Positions 1-5,347 of a stretch of 11,793 bases of DNA are shown here, piece by piece. Under the pieces are notes generated by a model. That model saw only the letters and a program-made list of their open reading frames with translations, did not search any database and was not told where the DNA came from. Numbering within the stretch: the stretch's first letter is position 1; every line of letters starts with the position of its first letter. Source of the DNA: JBCCRH01 sp039208045 (lineage in GTDB: Bacteria > Bacteroidota > Bacteroidia > Chitinophagales > Saprospiraceae); the NCBI GenBank assembly GCA_039208045.1, contig JBCCRH010000165.1, positions 1-11,793 on the forward strand, written 5' to 3'. Made by a program: the position numbers and the translations under genes.

Positions 1-813
1 CCACATGCGCATCCACTTACTCATATCGCTTACACTGCTGTAAATATCCCCCGCTGGCGCTCGGCTAGGTACTTTTTCTGGAAGAACGGTGGCAGGATAT
101 AAACTATCTTGTACGGCATAGCCTAAAGAAAAGTTAGCTGCTTGTTGGGCAGCACGGGCACTCGTGTAGCTGTCTTGCATGCTCAGGGGCGCAAATAAGC
201 GCGTACGGACATTCTCTTGCCAGCTTTTCCCCGTAATACTAGCTCCAATATAACCAACCAAGGTGTACATCATATTGCTGTAGTCATAGCGCTCCCCCGC
301 TGCCGCCATTGGCGGAAAGTGCTGAAGGCGCTGCAAAAGTGCTTGCCTATTTTCCGTAAGGAAGAGAATAGCAGTGGACTCCGTCATAAAACCAGAAAGC
401 CCTGTGCTATGCGTGAGCAAATGATGAATACGGATGCTCTCGTTCATCTCGTCAGTAGAGAAAGAAAGTTCAGGTAAGTACGTTTGTGGGCTATCGTAAA
501 AGTCGAGCTCACCTTGTACCTCCAATTGGCCGAGAATGCTCGCTGTGAAGGCTTTGGTTATGGAGCCAATGCCAAATACGGTATGTTCGTCCACAGGTAG
601 TTGCTGATCTACATCTCGAAAGCCGTAACCCCGAGCGAAGCGCACCTTATCTTTATCAACTACCGCAAGGGCGAGTCCTGCTGCATGATAATCATTCAAT
701 AGTTGTTGTATGGCAGGACCGAGATCGTCCAGGCGTTCCTCTACTGGCTGAGCAGGCAGCGAACAAGCACTGCAAGTAGCAACGAGCAATAGAAAACTAA
801 TGAGTAATCGCAT
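1..813 (-). CDS. Serine hydrolase, class C beta-lactamase / PBP fold (partial)
   Basis: The reading frame starts at the ATG at 813 and runs for 271 residues to the window edge without a stop, so the C-terminus is missing. The N-terminus is a hydrophobic export signal (about residues 3-13) with cysteines at 14 and 17, so it may be a lipoprotein, although neither fits a perfect lipobox. The active-site S-x-x-K is S84-I-T-K87 inside GIGSITKAF, and the second motif Y-x-N is Y178-S179-N180. HLLTHSTGL (131-139) and the PAGDIYSSVSDMSKW stretch (253-267) are typical of the family. The third KTG-like motif would lie beyond the edge. The family includes beta-lactamases, D-aminopeptidases and esterases, and the substrate cannot be read from the sequence. 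It lies 21 bp downstream of the NTF2-like gene and is probably co-transcribed with it. Confidence 0.9.
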   Translation of the reverse strand, partial: MRLLISFLLLVATCSACSLPAQPVEERLDDLGPAIQQLLNDYHAAGLALAVVDKDKVRFARGYGFRDVDQQLPVDEHTVFGIGSITKAFTASILGQLEVQGELDFYDSPQTYLPELSFSTDEMNESIRIHHLLTHSTGLSGFMTESTAILFLTENRQALLQRLQHFPPMAAAGERYDYSNMMYTLVGYIGASITGKSWQENVRTRLFAPLSMQDSYTSARAAQQAANFSLGYAVQDSLYPATVLPEKVPSRAPAGDIYSSVSDMSKWMRMW

Positions 814-834
814 AGTTCTGTTTTTCGTAGGTTT

Positions 835-1296
835 TTATTTCTTGACAGGAGGGGCGGGGAATGGGCGCCAAGTATAGCTTTTGTGTACAATTTTCCAAGA
901 GTCTTCATACTTCAGTAGTAAAAAGTAATCGGTGAAAATGCGCCAGCCTGGCATAACGATTTCCACTTTCGCAATGGCGGCATCCTTTTCAAAATCAATC
1001 GATAGGATTCTCCCTACGCGATTCGATTTTTTACCTTCTTTTACATTAGCGATGTATTTCGCCCCAGAGCGAATACGCAAGCTATCTTCCTGCGTAACGG
1101 TGTATAGATTAAAATCTGGATGGAAGGCTTTGCGCAATCGGTCGGGTTCGCCATTGGCAGTACCCTCGATGTAGTCCATTAGGGTTGCCGTGATTTGAGT
1201 AATTTCTGAAGCGGATGTTTGAGCGGCACTTTGAGCAGTTGCATCTGTCCATAAAAGCAACAAAAAGGCGGCTATTAGTAGAGTATTAAATTTCAT
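835..1296 (-). CDS. Exported NTF2-like / putative lumazine-binding family protein
   Basis: This 153-residue protein has a signal peptide (residues 1-21, hydrophobic core LLIAAFLLLL, likely cleavage at ATA-Q). One compact domain follows (about 31-145), with the pattern of small SnoaL/NTF2-like proteins of the lumazine-binding-2 type. It begins with a helix around ITATLMDYIEG, followed by LRKAFHPDF (54-62), and ends in beta strands (AIAKVEIVMPGW, DYFLLLKYEDSWKIVHKSY). Such proteins are cone-shaped alpha+beta folds used either as enzymes or as ligand binders. No catalytic residues are evident, so no reaction is assigned. It probably acts in the periplasm. It precedes the serine hydrolase by 21 bp and follows the propeller gene by 100 bp; a perfect stem-loop lies just upstream of its start. 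Confidence 0.8.
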   Translation of the reverse strand: MKFNTLLIAAFLLLLWTDATAQSAAQTSASEITQITATLMDYIEGTANGEPDRLRKAFHPDFNLYTVTQEDSLRIRSGAKYIANVKEGKKSNRVGRILSIDFEKDAAIAKVEIVMPGWRIFTDYFLLLKYEDSWKIVHKSYTWRPFPAPPVKK

Positions 1297-1307
1297 GGTG
1301 AATACTA

Positions 1308-1333
1308 TTTTGATGATTAATTACGCATCAAAA
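1308..1333. promoter_or_regulatory. Perfect 8-bp inverted repeat upstream of the NTF2-like gene
   Basis: TTTTGATG (1308-1315) and CATCAAAA (1326-1333) are exact reverse complements separated by 10 bases. The element ends 11 bases upstream of the ATG of the NTF2-like gene (1296). It could be a dyad operator or a stem-loop in the 5' leader. It lacks the GC-rich stem and trailing T run of an intrinsic terminator. The symmetry is directly visible; the function is inferred. Confidence 0.4.
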
Positions 1334-1396
1334 CTGAGGAAATCACCGCCTATTTTCTACCAACATCAGGATATTGGCACACTTGTTGGCTAAAAA

Positions 1397-2200
1397 TCAC
1401 CAATCTATGTCCAGCTCTTCTAAAGGAACGTATTGTAGGATACCATCTAGCACAAAGACAAATTTGTTGTCGGCAGTGATCGTTCCTCCCCAGGTGTATG
1501 GCAACGGAAGTCGCTTTATGCGCTGCCAGGTTCCGTCTATTTTTTCATAGTAATAGAGGCCTACTGCGCCACGGTCGGGATACTTTTTTTCATTGTAGTA
1601 TTGAGAAATGATGAGCTTGTCTCGGTTCTCATGCATAAAAATATCAAAGCTGTCACTATCGGGTAAACTGACCGCATCACTGAGCCATTGCGGGGTGCTG
1701 TAGGTAGTATCATTAATGGGCGTAGAGGTGTAGATGCCATTTTTAGGGTGCGAGGCATAGAAGAGTAGACTACCATCTTTCATAATTTGAAAATAGCTTG
1801 CTCCCATGCCCACTAAGGGCTCTAGCTTGGTAGGTCTGGTCCAGTCCATGATCGTCCTACGATCTACAAAATAGGGGACTTGTACGGCACTTGAGTCATG
1901 GTTTTCAAAAGCAGTGTATACGATTCTGGTGCTGCCCGGAGAGATTGCTAAATTGTAAAGGGTATCTACAAAATGGAGTCGCTTCTGGTACCATTTTCCA
2001 GCAGCGCGATAGGCCATATAGGGGACTTTTTTTGACCAATCCTTGTAGCGAGCAAAAACCATAGCCTGGCCATCGGCAGTAAAAGAAGGAGAAGCATCCT
2101 CTAGGCCTTCAGGCGTTGTATAGTTATTGAATAACGGGACTTGCGCATGGGCAAATAGCGGAAAGAGTAAAAATAATAGCACTAATCTTCTCATAGTCAT
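1397..2200 (-). CDS. Secreted PD40/TolB-like beta-propeller protein
   Basis: This 267-residue protein has an N-terminal signal peptide (residues 1-19, LVLLFLLFPLFAHA, cleavage near AHA-Q). The mature part has about five weak repeats of the kind seen in TolB/WD40-like (PD40) propellers: a xPSFTADGQAMVFAR-type strand at 36-51, LAISPGSTRIVYTAF at 84-98, FQIMKDGSLLFYAS at 137-150, DIFMHENRDKLIISQYY at 186-202 and GTITADNKFVFVLDG at 239-253. Such propellers usually act as binding scaffolds outside the cytoplasm, and no enzyme motif is visible. Two in-frame starts exist (2200 and 2194); the first is used here. It begins only 6 bp after the stop of the AraC-type regulator, so the two are almost certainly co-transcribed. 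A role in handling or sensing the symporter's substrate is conjecture. Confidence 0.75.
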   Translation of the reverse strand: MTMRRLVLLFLLFPLFAHAQVPLFNNYTTPEGLEDASPSFTADGQAMVFARYKDWSKKVPYMAYRAAGKWYQKRLHFVDTLYNLAISPGSTRIVYTAFENHDSSAVQVPYFVDRRTIMDWTRPTKLEPLVGMGASYFQIMKDGSLLFYASHPKNGIYTSTPINDTTYSTPQWLSDAVSLPDSDSFDIFMHENRDKLIISQYYNEKKYPDRGAVGLYYYEKIDGTWQRIKRLPLPYTWGGTITADNKFVFVLDGILQYVPLEELDIDW

Positions 2201-2206
2201 GCTCGT

Positions 2207-3259
2207 TTACTGGGTAGCTGATTGTTTGCGATAGGCTTGTGCCGTTTTTCCTACCAATTTTTTGAAATAGGCATTAAAAGAAGATAAGCTATTAAAACCA
2301 CTTTCGTAGGCAATAGCTGCGATTTTATAATTGCTGTAGTCGGGAGCGGTGAGCAGTCGCTTAGCTTCCTCTATCCGCAATTGAGCAATATACTGCGAGT
2401 AATTCTTATCGGTGGATTGATTGATAATTTGCGAAAGCTCTTTACTATTCAGCCCCAGCTGCTCACTCAGTTTAGCGATGGTCAGACTGGGGTCTAAATG
2501 GGGCTTTGCTACTTGCATCAATTGATCTAGCTTGCGATACTGTTGGATGATTTCCTCAGAAGTAAGCGAAGAATTAGCATACTTGATCGGTGGATCGGTA
2601 GCAAGTGATTTGTTGTAGCGTTTGTAAAACCATAGGAGGATAGAAATATAGAGTAGAAAGGTAAACGATAGCGCACCTACGATGTAAGAGGTATACCTCG
2701 AATTTTCATAGGCCAACCAAACAGTAGTGACTCCAAAAAAGATATTAAGCAGCCACACTTCTTCATCCGTTACTTTTTCTTGGCGTTTCCACAGCTTTTT
2801 GAATATGGGTAGGAGAAGGTAGGCGGAAAGAAAAATATACACCATCCATTGCTTATAAATGCCTTCGATAAAGTACCCCCAAATTTGGCGATCTGCATAA
2901 TAGGAATAGTACTGCCTAAAAATAGTGATGAGGAGTACAAATGGAACGATATGCCACCACCAAGTACGCTTTAAATTAGCTTCCGGCTGCTGCATACTTT
3001 TGATGTATAAGTATAGGAAGGGGCCAATCAAAAAACAAGCAGTCAGACCTAATTCGATAAAGGTCTCAAAAAGTTGAGGATTGAAATACCGGAAAACAGA
3101 CTTGATGACCCGCATGCTCATCATAAATAATAAGCCACCGAGAAAATAATCGGACAAGCGCTTTTCACCTCGTTTAAACAGAAAGTAGGCGCTAATGGCA
3201 AAACCATTTAAGGCACCAATAGCGCTAAACAAGAAAATCAATTGTTGCTCTAAACTCAT
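2207..3259 (-). CDS. Membrane-bound AraC-family regulator with seven-helix sensor region
   Basis: The 350-residue protein has two halves. The N-terminal half (about 1-215) has seven hydrophobic segments, roughly at 5-28, 38-54, 65-86, 103-118, 137-156, 168-186 and 192-213, with positive residues at several cytoplasmic-side ends. The C-terminal half (about 235-346) is an AraC/XylS double helix-turn-helix. Helix-turn-helix 1 is near LTIAKLSEQLGLNSKELSQI (259-278), and helix-turn-helix 2 is near 311-335 with the classic IAYESGFNSLSSFNAYFKK signature. An odd number of helices places the DNA-binding part in the cytoplasm if the N-terminus is outside. The architecture implies a one-component membrane sensor that binds DNA while anchored. 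It sits 14 bp after the symporter gene and 6 bp before the propeller gene, so it may regulate its own operon. The ligand is unknown. Confidence 0.9.
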   Translation of the reverse strand: MSLEQQLIFLFSAIGALNGFAISAYFLFKRGEKRLSDYFLGGLLFMMSMRVIKSVFRYFNPQLFETFIELGLTACFLIGPFLYLYIKSMQQPEANLKRTWWWHIVPFVLLITIFRQYYSYYADRQIWGYFIEGIYKQWMVYIFLSAYLLLPIFKKLWKRQEKVTDEEVWLLNIFFGVTTVWLAYENSRYTSYIVGALSFTFLLYISILLWFYKRYNKSLATDPPIKYANSSLTSEEIIQQYRKLDQLMQVAKPHLDPSLTIAKLSEQLGLNSKELSQIINQSTDKNYSQYIAQLRIEEAKRLLTAPDYSNYKIAAIAYESGFNSLSSFNAYFKKLVGKTAQAYRKQSATQ

Positions 3260-3273
3260 ACCAAAGTCTAGAC

Positions 3274-4950
3274 TTACCCTATTCCGTAAGGACTAAATAC
3301 TATCCAAAGCATAATGACAGCGGCAATCAAGAGCATGGTCAACCAAAAATCAGGATTACTAGGGTTGAACCCTTTGCTCGAATCGCTTGGCTTTTCGTAG
3401 GTCACATCTTTCAGCTTCTCCGCAGTATGTGGCGGTGCGGTTAAGCTCACCAGCACCAATACCAATGCTGCAACAACGAATAAGAAGATGGCAAAGTGCA
3501 AGAAGTTAGTGTTGACATAAAAGTCCAGTAAACTTCCTTCTGCAATTTGAAGTGCCTCATTAGACTTCATTACTTCTAGTACCAAGCGCGTCATACCCAG
3601 CACAAAGCCTGTCCACAGCGACCAGATCGCGCCCTTAGCATTAATACGTTTGTAAAACAAACCTAAAAGGAAAGCCGCCGCAATAGGAGGGGAGATATAC
3701 GCTTGTATACTCTGTAGCACTTGATAAAAACTGCTGGCAGCGAGAAGCGTCTGTAGCATTGGAATCCAAGCCAAGCTGATTACCACAAGCACTACCGTAG
3801 CTGCTTGCCCCACAAACACCAGCCTACTTTCAGTAGCATTGGGGTACCATTTTTTATAAAAATCGATGGTAAACAGGGTAGAGCAGGAATTGAATACAGA
3901 AGAGAGCGAACTCATCAGAGCTGCTAAAAGTCCTGCCAGCACTAACCCACGCAAGCCACTAGGGAGAAAGCCATTGATCATAGCAGGGAGGGCTGCATCG
4001 GGTTTGTCCATAGTGATAAGATCGTTCTGTGCCAAAGCATATGCAATAATACCGGGGATAATGAAAATGAAAAGGGGCAGCAATTTTAGAAAGCCTCCAA
4101 AGAGCGTTCCTTTTCTTGCATTACTCAAATCTTTGGCCGAAAGTACCCGTTGGACAATAAATTGGTCAGTACACCAGTACCAAATTCCTAAGATGGGGGC
4201 ACCAAATATAATACCTGTCCAAGGAAAGTCAGCATCAGAAGAAGGCCGCCAAAGGTTGAAGAAAGTGGACGATTCGATGTCGCCAGTAGCTAAGGTAGCT
4301 GTTAGGCCACTCCACCCCCCTAAGGTTTGTAGCCCAAATACCGTAATAGCAATAGATCCCCCCACTAACACAAACATCTGCATCATATCGGTATAAATCA
4401 CCGCGCGAAGCCCACCAAAAATGGTATACAATCCAGTAGCAACGACAACTACAATTGCACCCGTCCAGAAGGAGACCCCCATGACCTCAAAGACTAAAGC
4501 ACCAGCAAAAATGGTTAATGAAATTTTAGTGAGTATGTAAGCCAGAATAGACACCATGGATAGGTAATTACGCGCGCTAGACGAGTAGCGACGCTCCAAA
4601 AACTCAGGCATCGTGTACACACCACTCTTAATGTAAAAAGGGACAAACAGCCAGCCCAATAGAATCAATATGAGCGAGGCGAGTATCTCAAATTGTGCCG
4701 CAGGCATATCTCCTCGCGCCCCAGAACCAGCCAAGCCTACCAAGTGCTCCGATCCAATATTAGAGGCAAATAAAGAGGCGCCAATGACAAACCAACCCAC
4801 GTTTTTTCCACCTAAGAAATAATCTGCTGATCCATAATTCTGCGCTTTTGCTCGCCGCTCTTGGATGGTGACCCAGGCTGCCAACGCAAAGACTACTATA
4901 AAATATCCTAAGATGATCGCTATATCTAAGCCGCTGAGGTTAGTAAACAT
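3274..4950 (-). CDS. Sodium/solute symporter, SGLT-type (likely sodium/sugar)
   Basis: This 558-residue inner-membrane protein of the SSS family has about 14 hydrophobic segments, ending in one at 536-553, and is full length for the SGLT branch. Family landmarks are LFASNIGSEHLVGLAGSG (60-77), FGGLRAVIYTDMMQ (178-191), WYWCTDQFIVQRVLSAKD (257-274) and MSSLSSVFNSCSTLFTIDFY (346-365). Compared from memory with vSGLT and human SGLT1, the sugar-contact positions appear kept: N64, H69 (as in SGLT1), E88, K289 and Q416, with Y258/W259 at the inner gate. Sodium-site residues A62, I65 and S347/S348 also fit. It therefore probably imports a hexose or similar sugar with Na+. The exact substrate is not determinable. 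It is the first gene of a minus-strand operon, followed at 14 bp by the AraC-type regulator. Confidence 0.92.
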   Translation of the reverse strand: MFTNLSGLDIAIILGYFIVVFALAAWVTIQERRAKAQNYGSADYFLGGKNVGWFVIGASLFASNIGSEHLVGLAGSGARGDMPAAQFEILASLILILLGWLFVPFYIKSGVYTMPEFLERRYSSSARNYLSMVSILAYILTKISLTIFAGALVFEVMGVSFWTGAIVVVVATGLYTIFGGLRAVIYTDMMQMFVLVGGSIAITVFGLQTLGGWSGLTATLATGDIESSTFFNLWRPSSDADFPWTGIIFGAPILGIWYWCTDQFIVQRVLSAKDLSNARKGTLFGGFLKLLPLFIFIIPGIIAYALAQNDLITMDKPDAALPAMINGFLPSGLRGLVLAGLLAALMSSLSSVFNSCSTLFTIDFYKKWYPNATESRLVFVGQAATVVLVVISLAWIPMLQTLLAASSFYQVLQSIQAYISPPIAAAFLLGLFYKRINAKGAIWSLWTGFVLGMTRLVLEVMKSNEALQIAEGSLLDFYVNTNFLHFAIFLFVVAALVLVLVSLTAPPHTAEKLKDVTYEKPSDSSKGFNPSNPDFWLTMLLIAAVIMLWIVFSPYGIG

Positions 4951-5253
4951 GGTCTTTGTTTGTTTATGAAAGTGTTGTACTTACAATAAGTATTAATGCT
5001 GCTTAAAGGTAAAACAAAAGATGGTTTTCCAAACCCACAGACTTTAAAATTTTGCAGAAGCAGTCAAAAAGCAAATTTTTTGAGCGCTTTTAGCTGTACA
5101 AAATGCATCATGAGTACTTTGAAAGATTATACAGTTTATAATAAATCATATTTGACGTAGTAAAATAGTAGTCTAATCTCTCTTTTTGAGTACTGCCACC
5201 CGCTAGGTGTAGAAAAAACTTTCTATTGCCGTATTGGAAGAGTGGTAAGTGGG

Positions 5254-5283
5254 TTGGGTATGAAATCAGGAATAGGTAATTTG
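5254..5283 (+). promoter_or_regulatory. Weak candidate Bacteroidota promoter
   Basis: TTG (5254-5256) is followed after 20 bases by TAATTTG (5277-5283). This resembles the Bacteroidota -33 TTG / -7 TAnnTTTG arrangement in spacing, but the -7 box is one base short. It would start a transcript near 5290 and leave a leader of about 55 bases carrying the hairpin at 5301-5316. The match is imperfect and the region is AT-rich, so chance is a real alternative. Confidence 0.22.
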
Positions 5284-5300
5284 GCTCTCGTTAATTAATA

Positions 5301-5316
5301 CCAATCTTTTGATTGG
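5301..5316 (+). promoter_or_regulatory. Perfect 6-bp hairpin upstream of the T9SS protein gene
   Basis: CCAATC and GATTGG are exact reverse complements around a TTTT loop, ending 31 bases before the ATG at 5348. It could be an mRNA leader stem or an operator. It is preceded by the palindrome TTAATTAA (5291-5298). No function can be read from the sequence. Confidence 0.35.
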
Positions 5317-5347
5317 ACTAGCAATTCATAAACCTTAAACATTTGGA

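Larger units (their letters stand above)
4951..5347. other. Divergent AT-rich intergenic region (397 bp)
   Basis: No credible coding frame is visible here. It separates the symporter operon (minus) from the multi-module secreted protein (plus), so it must hold the promoter of each. I found no full match to the Bacteroidota -7 consensus TAnnTTTG on either strand. Visible structure is limited to a short inverted repeat TTGTA-CT-TACAA at 4975-4986, a weak promoter candidate at 5254-5283 and a perfect hairpin at 5301-5316. Confidence 0.6.

Noticed and set aside
217..477. Plus-strand open frame of 86 codons at the left end
   Set aside because: It is antisense to the serine hydrolase, whose SxxK and YxN motifs are clear on the minus strand.
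1360..1389. CCAACA / TGTTGG inverted repeat after the propeller gene, considered as a terminator
   Set aside because: The stem is only 6 bp with an 18-base loop and no T run follows on the minus strand.
3264..3275. Perfect 12-bp palindrome AAGTCTAGACTT in the symporter-regulator gap
   Set aside because: It overlaps the symporter stop codon within a 14-bp gap inside an operon, and a 12-bp palindrome is short enough to arise by chance in a window of this size. No second copy was noticed.
3866..4396. Long plus-strand open frame (176 codons) opposite the symporter
   Set aside because: It lies wholly antisense to a well-supported SSS gene, has no recognisable domain, and its composition is what the reverse of a membrane protein gene gives.
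4975..4986. TTGTA-CT-TACAA inverted repeat near the symporter start
   Set aside because: The arms are only 5 bp in AT-rich DNA and do not extend, so chance is the simplest explanation.
5118..5154. TTTG and CATATTTG as a promoter pair
   Set aside because: The spacing of about 25 bases is too long for the Bacteroidota -33/-7 arrangement and the first base of the -7 box is wrong.
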